64,000 nucleotides of DNA, from assembly GCF_002155425.1 (NCBI RefSeq), contig NZ_MUYG01000009.1:248001-312000 (forward strand), written 5' to 3'. The position numbers were made by a program, and so were the translations under genes. Shown piece by piece: positions 52,977 through 61,380 of this stretch. This stretch comes from Erythrobacter donghaensis. Its GTDB lineage: Bacteria; Pseudomonadota; Alphaproteobacteria; Sphingomonadales; Sphingomonadaceae. How positions within the stretch are numbered: position 1 is the stretch's first letter; the number at the start of each line of letters is the position of its first letter. The notes beneath the pieces were generated by a model. It was not told where the DNA came from. It saw only the letters and a program-made list of their open reading frames with translations, and made no database searches.

Positions 52977-53899
52977 GCCAGCGCGTCCTCGGCCCGTTCG
53001 GGCAGCACCAGCGGCTCGGCGCGCGCCGCCTCGCGGTGGGCGACCAGATCCATCCGGCCCCAGCGGAATTCATGCACCAGATCGCGCAGCTTTTCGGCCA
53101 TCCGGGCAAGGCCGGTATAATGGCGGAAGCGCGAACGCAGCGGCGCGTGGCCCACCCGCGGTTGATCGGGATCGACCTCCCAGGGGTGGAAATAAAACAT
53201 CGCCGGGCGGCCCTCGCGCCGGTTCACCTGCCGGATCGCCCAGCGCGAAAAGCCATAGGGCAGCACCCGGAAGAAGCCCCCACCCCCCGCCGCCACGCGC
53301 CGTCCGCCGAGGATTGCGGTGGTCACCGGCAATTCGATCATCGAAGACCACGGCAGCGGCTTGAAGGCAAAGCGGGGCGCTTCGGGCCAGCCATAGTGAT
53401 CGTGCACCACCGGCGCGACGCTGGAGGAATAGGCATAGCCCTGCTCGGCCAGTTCAGCGAAGGCCCAGGGGGTGCGCCCATCGATCGAAAAGCTCGGCGC
53501 GCGGTAGCCCGTCACCGCAACCCCGCTGCAATCTTCAAGAATGGCCCGCGCCTTGCGGATATCCTCGGCAAATTCGGCGCGGGTGAAGGTGAACACCCGC
53601 GCATGGTCATAGCCATGGCTGGCGATCTCGTGCCCGGCGTCGACGATGCGGCGGATCATGTTGGGATGGCGCTTCGCCACCCAGCCCAGCGTGAAGAAGG
53701 TCGCGCTGACATCGGCCTCGGCGAACAGGTCGATCACGCGGTAGACATTGTCTTCCACGCGGGTCTTGATCGAATCCCACTCGCCCCGCGCGATCACATT
53801 TTCGAAGGCGCCGACCTGAAACCAGTCCTCGACATCGACCGACAGGCCGTTGACGATCCCCGGAAGCGGGCTGGAAGGGTCGGGAAAAGGTGCGTTCAT
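52973..53899 (-). CDS. XrtA-associated polysaccharide deacetylase
   Basis: 308 residues, NodB-type carbohydrate esterase family 4. Metal site: SVDVEDWFQ (Asp-Asp) and SHGYDH (the HxxxH pair); the C-terminal part FYFHPWEVDPDQPR matches the PEP-CTERM-locus deacetylase subgroup. It removes N-acetyl groups from the polysaccharide. There is no signal peptide, so it may act in the cytoplasm or leave by another route. Lies 4 nt after the ATPase. Confidence 0.92.
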   Translation of the reverse strand: MNAPFPDPSSPLPGIVNGLSVDVEDWFQVGAFENVIARGEWDSIKTRVEDNVYRVIDLFAEADVSATFFTLGWVAKRHPNMIRRIVDAGHEIASHGYDHARVFTFTRAEFAEDIRKARAILEDCSGVAVTGYRAPSFSIDGRTPWAFAELAEQGYAYSSSVAPVVHDHYGWPEAPRFAFKPLPWSSMIELPVTTAILGGRRVAAGGGGFFRVLPYGFSRWAIRQVNRREGRPAMFYFHPWEVDPDQPRVGHAPLRSRFRHYTGLARMAEKLRDLVHEFRWGRMDLVAHREAARAEPLVLPERAEDALA

Positions 53900-53903
53900 G
53901 GCC

Positions 53904-55079
53904 TCAGGCGGCCCTGCGCGACGGGTCTTCCTCGAGCCATTCGATCAGCATGGTGAGCACGTGGCGGAAGGATTGCTCCTGCTCCTCGAGCCGGGCTTCG
54001 ATCCGTTCGAGCGCGGCGGCGAGCCGGGCTTCGGCGATCTGCACGTCCTCGGGCGAGAGCGGTTCGCCCCCTGCCCCGTGCTGGCTCATCCCGGCGGCCT
54101 GCAATTCGCTGATCGCCGCTTCGAGCTCGGCGGTGCGCGCGTCACGCTCGGCCAAGAGCGCGGCGACTTCGGTTGCGGGCAGGCTGCCCTCGGGCGCATC
54201 AGTGGCTGCCGGAGCCGCGGAAGCCGGGGCCGAGCGCAGATCGCTGCCGCCGCGGGCGCCGCGGTTCTGATCGGCCGCCATCTCGGCAATCACGTCATTG
54301 AGCATGGAGAGGGTCAGTTCCTCGCGCTCCTCGATCACGCCGAGCAGCAGCAAGCGGTTCATCACCTGGTTGACCCGGCGCGGAATGCCGTCGGTGTGGC
54401 GGTAGAGGCCATCGAGCAGCCCCTCGGCGAAGGACGGCCGCCCGTCCCACCCGACATGGCTGAGCCGGTGGCGGACGTAATGCTCCACCTCGCCGCTATC
54501 GAGCGCTTCGAGATGGTGCGAGGCGATGATCCGCTGCCGCAGCTGCTCCAGCCCCGGATGGTGCGCGAGCGTGCGGCGGAATTCGGGCTGGCCGAGCAGC
54601 AGGCTCTGAAGCAGCGGGTGCGAACCGAGCTGGAAATTGGAGAGCATCCGCAGCTCCTCCAGCGCGCCCAGATCGAGGTTCTGGCACTCGTCCACCACCA
54701 AGAGGCAGCGGCGACCCGCGCGGGCTTCGTCCTGCAGGAAGCGCTCGATCGCGCCCAGAGCGCCGGCCTTGTCATGGCCTTCGACCTGAAGTCCGAAGGC
54801 CTGCGCTACGACATGCACGATCTCGGACCCGTCGAGCGCCGAGGTCACCACCTGCCCCACGGTCAGCGCCGTGGGATCGATCCGCTCCATCAGGTGCGCC
54901 ACCAGCGTCGATTTGCCCGCGCCGACCTCGCCGGTGATGACGATGAAGCCCTCACCCTGCGCCAGGCCATAGCCGAGATAGCTCATCGCCTTCTTGTGGC
55001 TGACACTCTCGAAATAGAACTGCGGATCGGGGGTCAGCTGAAAAGGCCGTCCGCTGAAGCCGTAGAATTGTTCGTACAT
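53904..55079 (-). CDS. XrtA-associated ATPase (ExeA/GspA-like)
   Basis: 391 residues from ATG 55079 (MYEQFYGFSGRPFQLTPDP), the characteristic N-terminus; longer starts are shadow. Walker A GEVGAGKSTLVAH, Walker B LLVVDECQNL, then an AAA lid region. The C-terminal ~100 residues are an Ala/Glu-rich linker and coiled coil. The family is thought to supply energy or assembly functions for polysaccharide export. Confidence 0.92.
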   Translation of the reverse strand: MYEQFYGFSGRPFQLTPDPQFYFESVSHKKAMSYLGYGLAQGEGFIVITGEVGAGKSTLVAHLMERIDPTALTVGQVVTSALDGSEIVHVVAQAFGLQVEGHDKAGALGAIERFLQDEARAGRRCLLVVDECQNLDLGALEELRMLSNFQLGSHPLLQSLLLGQPEFRRTLAHHPGLEQLRQRIIASHHLEALDSGEVEHYVRHRLSHVGWDGRPSFAEGLLDGLYRHTDGIPRRVNQVMNRLLLLGVIEEREELTLSMLNDVIAEMAADQNRGARGGSDLRSAPASAAPAATDAPEGSLPATEVAALLAERDARTAELEAAISELQAAGMSQHGAGGEPLSPEDVQIAEARLAAALERIEARLEEQEQSFRHVLTMLIEWLEEDPSRRAA

Positions 55080-55095
55080 GAGCCGCTTGTCCCAA

Positions 55096-56748
55096 TCAGA
55101 AATTGTAGCGCAGGCCGACCAGCGCGGTGGCGAAGGCGAAGTCCTCGGCGGTGAATTCGCTGTCGAAGTAATCGACCGCAATCGCCGCCCGGCCGACAAG
55201 GCGCTGGGTGATGGACTGGTTGTAGGCGATCGAGCCGCCGAGCGCGGTCACGTCATTGCCCGTCCCCGCCGCGTCGAACCAGTTGACGTAAGCGTTGGTG
55301 GAAATGTCCGCGCTCTGCCCGATCTGGCGGGAGAATCCGCCGGTGAGGTAGTAGCTTTCGTCGGTGAGCCCATTGGCAGGCGCGAGCGCAGTGCCCGCCG
55401 CCGCGATGAAGGTGCGCCGGTCGTAGCCTGCGCCGATGGCAGCGACGGTGCGGCCCATGTTGCGCTGGTAGGATGCCAGCACCCCGCGCCCGCGGAAGGC
55501 CGCCGCGCGGACCGAGCCGAGGCCGCCGATCAGCGCCTGCCCTTCGGTGCCGCTGACAAGGCCGCCGAAATCGCCGGTGACGGGATTGCGGATCGCCTCG
55601 AAATCGCTGCCGAGCCGGGCCAGACCGTTGTTCAGCACGCCGCCAAAGCCGCTCACCCCGTCATAGGCCGACACGGCAAAGGTGCTGCGCTGGCTGGGGG
55701 CGTAGGTGAAGGTGCCGTAATAGGTGGTCGAATCATAGCGGCGGCCAACGGCGGCCTGAAGATTGGTGCGCGATGACGGGCGCCAGAGCACGCCGACGTC
55801 CCACAGCAACCCATCGACATCGAAGGCGATCTGGCGCGGCGCGGACGTATCGGTGACGAAGCGGCCATCGGCCCCCACCACCGGGTTGCCATCCGCATCG
55901 CGCAGCGCATCGCGGCTGGAGATTTCGACATCCTCGTAGCCAGCACCCGCCACCAATGCGAGCGTGCGGCTGACGGGCACCGTCACATCGCCGCGCACAT
56001 AGAGATCGCGCACCCGCTGGTCGAGCGTGTCGATATCTTCCTGAAAGCCGCCTGCGGTGACCGCCAAACCCACCGGCAGCACCTCGCCGGGACGAACGCC
56101 CGCGCGCAGTTGGCCGAGATAGGTCACGCTCTCATCGAACACGTCGACCGCATCGCCCGCCTGAGTCACCAGCGCATCGTCGGCCTCGAACCGATTGTAG
56201 CCGACCCGCGCCACGCCCTGCACGTCGACCACGCCGACGCGGGTGTTGAGACTGGGCCCGGCATAGAGGCTGTAGATCCGGCTTTCGGCATCCTCGCGCA
56301 CCAGCGGATTGGGGGTCGCCCCGCCGCCACCGTCGATGCGGCTGCGCGAGGCGAGCGCACCGGCCTCAAGGCTGAGCGTGTTCGGCACCAGCGCCAGCGT
56401 GCCGCGCGCGACCCCGCTGATGGTGTCAGTGTCGACGCTGTCGTCGCCGTAGCCGATGTTGCGCTCGTAACGCAGCGAGACCGCCGCGCCCGAATTGCGC
56501 CCCTGCACGTTGATGTCGACCCCGGCGGCGACCTGCGTGAAGGTGACGACGTCATCGCCCGGGGTGAGCTCGGCCGAGACCACTTGCGAGACTTCGATAT
56601 AGGGCTGCACCACGCGATTGCCGCGCTGGCCCGAGGGCTGGCCACCCAGACCGGGATTGCCCTGCGCCTGTGCAAATGCGGGCGCGCTGCCGGCGGCTGC
56701 CGCAAGCACGACCAGAATCAGCGCCGGATTGAGGGAGCGGGAACGCAT
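55096..56748 (-). CDS. XrtA-associated outer-membrane beta-barrel protein
   Basis: 550 residues. The signal peptide (MRSRSLNPALILVVLAAAAG to AFAQ) is followed by many alternating amphipathic strands and a C-terminal Phe (VGLRYNF), the insertion signal of outer-membrane barrels. It matches the TIGR03016-like component of PEP-CTERM exopolysaccharide loci and is probably the exit pore or its partner. It starts 2 nt after the tyrosine kinase gene. Confidence 0.88.
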   Translation of the reverse strand: MRSRSLNPALILVVLAAAAGSAPAFAQAQGNPGLGGQPSGQRGNRVVQPYIEVSQVVSAELTPGDDVVTFTQVAAGVDINVQGRNSGAAVSLRYERNIGYGDDSVDTDTISGVARGTLALVPNTLSLEAGALASRSRIDGGGGATPNPLVREDAESRIYSLYAGPSLNTRVGVVDVQGVARVGYNRFEADDALVTQAGDAVDVFDESVTYLGQLRAGVRPGEVLPVGLAVTAGGFQEDIDTLDQRVRDLYVRGDVTVPVSRTLALVAGAGYEDVEISSRDALRDADGNPVVGADGRFVTDTSAPRQIAFDVDGLLWDVGVLWRPSSRTNLQAAVGRRYDSTTYYGTFTYAPSQRSTFAVSAYDGVSGFGGVLNNGLARLGSDFEAIRNPVTGDFGGLVSGTEGQALIGGLGSVRAAAFRGRGVLASYQRNMGRTVAAIGAGYDRRTFIAAAGTALAPANGLTDESYYLTGGFSRQIGQSADISTNAYVNWFDAAGTGNDVTALGGSIAYNQSITQRLVGRAAIAVDYFDSEFTAEDFAFATALVGLRYNF

Positions 56749-56750
56749 GA

Positions 56751-57764
56751 TTATCTTCCCTTCGTGCCATAGGAGCCGAAGCGCCGCCCGGAGGGGCTGT
56801 AGCGCGCGGCATTCAGCAGCAATTTGATATCCGCGCAGGCCGAAAGCAGCTGCTGCGCATCCTCCAGCGCGGCGCGGCTCGTCTCGTCGGCGCGCACCAC
56901 CAGCAGCGCCTGGCCGACATGCTGGGCGAGTTCGGCGGCAGGCGAGGCGGCAAGCGCGGGGGGCGTGTCGAAAATCACGATCCGGTCTGGCGCGCCCTCG
57001 GTGAGGCGGTCGAGCACCTCGGCGGTGCGTGCGCTGGCGAGGTACTCGGCATCGCGCGAGCTGGCGAGGCCTGCGGGCAGGACGAAGAGCCCGTCAATAT
57101 CGGTGCGGATCACCAGGCTCTCGGGCCGGATCGCCGGATCGGCCAGCGCGTCCATCAGGCCCTGTTCGGCTTCGATCCCGAGCCGTTCAGTGACACTCGG
57201 GCGGACCACGTCGGCATCGACCAGCAGCACCTCGAGCCCGCGCTCGGCGGCGAGTGCGATGGCGAGGTTGACGGCGCAATAGGTCTTGCCCTCACCCTGA
57301 TGCGGCGAACACACGAGGATGCGCCGCGCGAGAGCGCTGGCTCCGGCGCGGGCATCGGCGAGCAACTCGCGCTTGACGATGCGGAACTCTTCCAGAAGGC
57401 CGGTGACGGTGTCTTCGGGCACGATCAACCCGCCATCGCGCAGGGTCTCGCGGTCGATGGAGACGGAAGGCCCGCAGAAGGCGACCGCGCGCGGCGGCGC
57501 GGGGGCCGGAGCGGTTTCGGGGGTGGCAGGCTCGGCCACCGGCGGCGGCGGGATTTTGGCGAAGGCTGGCGGCGCAGGTTGGGCTGCGGCTTGCGGTTGC
57601 GGCGCAGGGCGGCGCAGCGCCTGCGGCACCGGCGGCACGTCGATCGGCACGGGGGGCAGCTTCAGCCCCTCGCGGCGCGGATCGAGCCCGAAGGCGGCAT
57701 CCGCACGTTCGAACAGCGACGCGGGTCTTGCGCCCTCGCGGTTGATCTTGCCCTGATCGGTCAT
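56751..57764 (-). CDS. XrtA-associated tyrosine autokinase
   Basis: 337 residues from ATG 57764, preceded by GAGGGGGAACG. A proline/alanine-rich N-terminus (about 40-100) precedes a BY-kinase domain: Walker A SPHQGEGKTYCAVNLA, Walker A' LLVDADVVRPSV, Walker B IVIFDTPPAL. The C-terminus has only two Tyr (ARYSPSGRRFGSYG), not the usual Tyr cluster. It should pair with the adjacent chain-length protein to control polymer length. Confidence 0.92.
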   Translation of the reverse strand: MTDQGKINREGARPASLFERADAAFGLDPRREGLKLPPVPIDVPPVPQALRRPAPQPQAAAQPAPPAFAKIPPPPVAEPATPETAPAPAPPRAVAFCGPSVSIDRETLRDGGLIVPEDTVTGLLEEFRIVKRELLADARAGASALARRILVCSPHQGEGKTYCAVNLAIALAAERGLEVLLVDADVVRPSVTERLGIEAEQGLMDALADPAIRPESLVIRTDIDGLFVLPAGLASSRDAEYLASARTAEVLDRLTEGAPDRIVIFDTPPALAASPAAELAQHVGQALLVVRADETSRAALEDAQQLLSACADIKLLLNAARYSPSGRRFGSYGTKGR

Positions 57765-57777
57765 CGTCCGTTCCCCC

Positions 57778-59298
57778 TCACGCAACCGACCCGACCGAGA
57801 CGACCTCGATCGCGAGCAGGATCACGAACATCGCGCCAAGCCCGGCGCAGGCCCCGGCGAACTGCTTCAAGCGCTTCTGCTCGATTGCGCGCGCGGCGTC
57901 CGAGACGGTGAGCGAGATCGACCCGATCACCGGCAGACCAAAGGCGCGCTCCAGCTTCTGCGGCGTCGCAAAGCTCGATTTTAGCTGCCCGAGCGCATAG
58001 GCCGCCGCCACGCCCGCACCGAGGCCGACGATCAGCACGCCCAGCAGCAGGAGCGGGCGGTTGGGTGCAGCGGGCTTCTGCGGAACGCCGGGTTGCTGGA
58101 TGATGTCGAACCGGAACTGGCTGGCCTTGTCCTCAACCTTGCCGCGCGTGCGCAGCGCCTCGCGGTCCTGCAGCAGCTTTTCGTAGTTCTGGCGCAGCAC
58201 GTCGTAATCGCGGCTGATGCGATTGGCTTCGGCGGCAACCGTAGGCTCGCTCGCTTGGCTCGCCATCAGCGCGGCGAAGTTGCTCTGGATCGCGGCGCGG
58301 CGGGCCTGCAGCGCCTCGACGCTCGCCTGCCGCTCGCTCTTGATCGCGATCAGCGAGGCATAGGCCGGGTTCGGCGTGCCGCCCGCGTCATCGCCCGCCG
58401 CTGCCGCCTGCTTGGCGAGGATCGCGACCTGCCTGGTGGTCGAGACCACATCCGGGTGGCTGTCGGTCAGCCCGCGGGCGCGCAGTTCGGCCAGCTGGGT
58501 CTGGGCCTGCTGCAACGCGGCGCGCGGGCCGGTCGCCTGCGGGCCGCCCGCGATCGTGCGCGGGGTGCTCGCCAGCTGTGAGGAAATCGCCGCCAGCCCG
58601 CTTTCCGCCGCCGCCAGATCGGCATCGACATTGCGCAACTCGCTGCGCGCCTGCTGCACCTTGTTCGAAAGGCTGTCCGACCCGCCGACCAGATCGGGGT
58701 ATTGCGCCTCGAAGGCGAGCCGGCGCTGTTCGGCCTGCTCCAGTTCCAGCTTGCGCTCGTCCAGCTGGCGGTCGAGATCGCCGATCGCGGTGCTGATCCC
58801 GGTGCGGCTGCCGATCACATATTCCTCGCGCATGATGTCGAGCAGCTTCTGCACCACATCGCGCGCCAGCACGGCGTTCTCGGCATCGCTCAGATCGCTC
58901 CGGCCGATGGTGGCAGTGATTTCGAACAGGTTGTCCTGCTCGCTCGTCACCTTGACCTTCTTCTCAAGCTCGGCGGTCGCGGCATCAAGCGCGCCGCGTT
59001 CGGTGATCCCTTCGCCCAGACGGGTCGAAGTGATGACCTTTTCAAGGTTCTTGGCGCTGGAGAGCGTCTGGCGGATCTCGGCGATCTGTTCCTTGCTGTT
59101 GCCGGCAATGCCGAGCTGCTTGGACAGATAGTCCTCGACGTTGACGTAGACGCGCGCCTTGGATTCGTAGCTGTTCGGAATCATGCTCACGACCAGCCAC
59201 CCCAGCAGGCACACGCCCCACGCGGTCGCAATCGCGATCCAGCGGCGGTGCCACACCGACCAAAGCGCCGCGCGCAACTCGTCGAAGATCTCGCTCAT
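57778..59298 (-). CDS. XrtA-associated polysaccharide chain-length determinant (Wzz/GNVR type)
   Basis: 506 residues. Two membrane helices flank a large periplasmic region: one near residues 20-40 and one near 420-445, with a further hydrophobic segment at the C-terminus (480-500). The Wzz domain lies after the first helix, followed by a long coiled coil (LDRQLDERKLELEQAEQRR) and a Pro-rich motif before the second helix (QQPGVPQKPAAPNRP). It lies 16 nt after the export gene. Confidence 0.93.
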   Translation of the reverse strand: MSEIFDELRAALWSVWHRRWIAIATAWGVCLLGWLVVSMIPNSYESKARVYVNVEDYLSKQLGIAGNSKEQIAEIRQTLSSAKNLEKVITSTRLGEGITERGALDAATAELEKKVKVTSEQDNLFEITATIGRSDLSDAENAVLARDVVQKLLDIMREEYVIGSRTGISTAIGDLDRQLDERKLELEQAEQRRLAFEAQYPDLVGGSDSLSNKVQQARSELRNVDADLAAAESGLAAISSQLASTPRTIAGGPQATGPRAALQQAQTQLAELRARGLTDSHPDVVSTTRQVAILAKQAAAAGDDAGGTPNPAYASLIAIKSERQASVEALQARRAAIQSNFAALMASQASEPTVAAEANRISRDYDVLRQNYEKLLQDREALRTRGKVEDKASQFRFDIIQQPGVPQKPAAPNRPLLLLGVLIVGLGAGVAAAYALGQLKSSFATPQKLERAFGLPVIGSISLTVSDAARAIEQKRLKQFAGACAGLGAMFVILLAIEVVSVGSVA

Positions 59299-59314
59299 GC
59301 CCGGTCAGCCTCCC

Positions 59315-59956
59315 TCAGAACCGGCTCTCGGGGATGATGATCGTGTCGCCCGGCTTGAGCATGACGTTGGCCGAGGCATCGCCCTTGCGGATCAGATCGG
59401 ACAGGCGCAGGCGATATTCGGTCTGAGTGCCCGCCTCGCGGTTCAGGCGGATCAGCTTGGCGCGGTTGCCCGCAGCGAATTCGCCCAGCCCGCCGACCGC
59501 GATCATCGCGTCCAATGCGGTCATGTTCGCGCGGAACGGCAGCGAGGCCGGCTGCGGGGTCGCGCCGATGATGCGCACCTGCTGGGTGAAGTTGCCCTCC
59601 GGCGTGTTGACGATCACCGAGACGATCGGCTGCTCGATATATTTCGACAGTTCGCCGGCGATGTAGTCCTGCAGCTCGGTCGCGGTCTTGCCGACCGCCG
59701 GGATGTCCTGCACCAGCGGGATCGTCAGGCGGCCGTCGGGACGCACGCGCACCTTGTCGGCGGAAAGCTCGGGATTGCGCCAGACGTGGATGGTGATCTC
59801 GTCGAGCGGGCCGATGGTGTATTCTTCGGATGGCACGATGCTGCCATCGCCGTAGCTGGCGGGCGGAAGTTGCTTGCCCCCTGTCGAACAGGCGCCAAGC
59901 AAGGCCGCACCGAGAGTGAGCGCGGCGAGGTGCTTCAGAGGCAGACGGTGGGGCAT
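59315..59956 (-). CDS. XrtA-associated polysaccharide export lipoprotein (Wza-like)
   Basis: 213 residues from ATG 59956, which has AAGGA 7 nt upstream; an ATG six codons earlier lacks one. Lipobox LGAC (Cys near residue 23), then the Poly_export domain (YTIGPLDEITIHVWRNPELS, VRPDGRLTIPLV) and a SLBB-like region ending MLKPGDTIIIPESRF. It forms the outer-membrane export channel and is the first gene of the ten-gene minus-strand operon. Confidence 0.93.
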   Translation of the reverse strand: MPHRLPLKHLAALTLGAALLGACSTGGKQLPPASYGDGSIVPSEEYTIGPLDEITIHVWRNPELSADKVRVRPDGRLTIPLVQDIPAVGKTATELQDYIAGELSKYIEQPIVSVIVNTPEGNFTQQVRIIGATPQPASLPFRANMTALDAMIAVGGLGEFAAGNRAKLIRLNREAGTQTEYRLRLSDLIRKGDASANVMLKPGDTIIIPESRF

Positions 59957-60153
59957 TGATCGATCCTTGGCCATTCGGGTGCGGGAGGCCGTGCACGATG
60001 CAGGAGCGACCTGCGACACGAACCGCCCGGATATCGGGGTTCTTGTCGCTGGAAATGGTGAACAACTGGTTAGTTATACAGAGCCAAATCAGGCTGCATC
60101 CCGAAACGGGACAGCGGTTTGGCGGGGGTTAACGCGCGCCTGATCCGGCGCCG
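59957..60153 (-). other. Intergenic region upstream of the XrtA export operon
   Basis: The 197-nt gap is the only real break in the minus-strand XrtA genes and should hold the operon promoter. It contains TCCCGAAACGGGA (60099-60111), a small perfect hairpin, and TATAAC on the minus strand near 60073-60078 without a matching -35. No sigma-54 type -24/-12 element is evident. Confidence 0.35.
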
Positions 60154-61380
60154 TCAGACCAGCATTTCCGCCGCCGGGCCGTGGCCGAGAAAGGCTGATG
60201 GCGAGGCTGTCGCTCCGTAAGCCCCGGCACAGAACACTGCGACCAGATCGCCCATCTCGGCGCGCGGCATCATGGCATTGTCGGCAAGCCGGTCGAGCGG
60301 GGTGCACAGGCAGCCGACGATGTTGACTTCCTCTGTCGGCTCCGCATCGTAACGCGTGGCAATCGCAGAAGGATAGTTGCGGCGCACCACGGTTCCGAAA
60401 TTGCCCGAGGCCGCCAGCTGGTGATGCAGACCCCCGTCGGTGACGAGGTAGGTCGTTCCGTGGCTCTCCTTGCGGTCGATAATCCGCGTGAGATAGACCC
60501 CGGCCTCGCCAACGAGATAGCGGCCCATCTCCATGCACAATTCGGTTTCGGCCAGCGCGGGCGGCAGCTGCACCACCCGCTCGGCAAGCGCCGCGCCGAC
60601 CCTCGGCAGATCGACCGGGGTGTCGCCGGGGAAATAGGGAATACCCAGCCCCCCGCCCATGTTGAGCTTCGGGCAGCCATGGCCGATCGCCTCGGTCAGC
60701 TCACCCGCCAGCGCCAGCACATTGGCCTGCGCTTCGATGATGGCATCGGTGCTGAGGGTCTGGCTGCCGGTGAAGATGTGCAGGCCCCGCCATTCCGCCC
60801 CTTCGCCGATCAGCCGCTTTGCCAGTGCGGGAACCTTGTCCGCGTCCACCCCGAACGGCTTGGCCCCGCCGCCCATCTTCATCCCCGATCCGGTCATGAC
60901 GAAACTGGGGTTCACCCGGATCGCGATGCGCGGCGCAATCCCGAGCCGCCGCCCGATGGCGAGCGCGCGCATCCCCTCGCCTTCGCTCTCGCAATTGAGC
61001 GTCACCCCGGCGCGGATCGCTGCCTCCAGCTCGTCGTCGCGCTTGCCCGGCCCGGCAAAGCTGATCCGGCGCGGGTCTATTCCAGCGGCGACGCACAGCG
61101 CCAGCTCGCCCGAAGAGGCGATGTCGAAGCCGTCGACCAGCCCTGCCATATGCGCGATCACTGCAGGGTGCGGATTGGCCTTGACCGCGTAGTTCACGCC
61201 CACCCGCTGCGGCAGCGCCGCACGCAGATCGGCCATGCGCGCATCCATCAGCGCGCGCGAATAGACGAACAGCGGCGTGCGTCCGGCCTCGGCGACCAGA
61301 TCGCTTGCGGACCTGCCGCCGATGGCGAGTTCGCCGCCGAGCGTGTCGTATCCGGCAGGGATCGGGCCGACGGGCTTCAT
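60154..61380 (-). CDS. XrtA-associated PLP-dependent decarboxylase
   Basis: 408 residues, fold type III (ornithine/diaminopimelate decarboxylase-like). The PLP Lys is in VNYAVKANPHPAVI; the glycine loop is LNMGGGLGIPYFPGD; a conserved acidic stretch CMEMGRYLVGEAGVYL follows. The subgroup is found in exosortase A loci, probably making an amine or modified amino acid used in polymer decoration. ATG overlaps the acyl-CoA ligase stop (ATGA). Confidence 0.92.
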   Translation of the reverse strand: MKPVGPIPAGYDTLGGELAIGGRSASDLVAEAGRTPLFVYSRALMDARMADLRAALPQRVGVNYAVKANPHPAVIAHMAGLVDGFDIASSGELALCVAAGIDPRRISFAGPGKRDDELEAAIRAGVTLNCESEGEGMRALAIGRRLGIAPRIAIRVNPSFVMTGSGMKMGGGAKPFGVDADKVPALAKRLIGEGAEWRGLHIFTGSQTLSTDAIIEAQANVLALAGELTEAIGHGCPKLNMGGGLGIPYFPGDTPVDLPRVGAALAERVVQLPPALAETELCMEMGRYLVGEAGVYLTRIIDRKESHGTTYLVTDGGLHHQLAASGNFGTVVRRNYPSAIATRYDAEPTEEVNIVGCLCTPLDRLADNAMMPRAEMGDLVAVFCAGAYGATASPSAFLGHGPAAEMLV

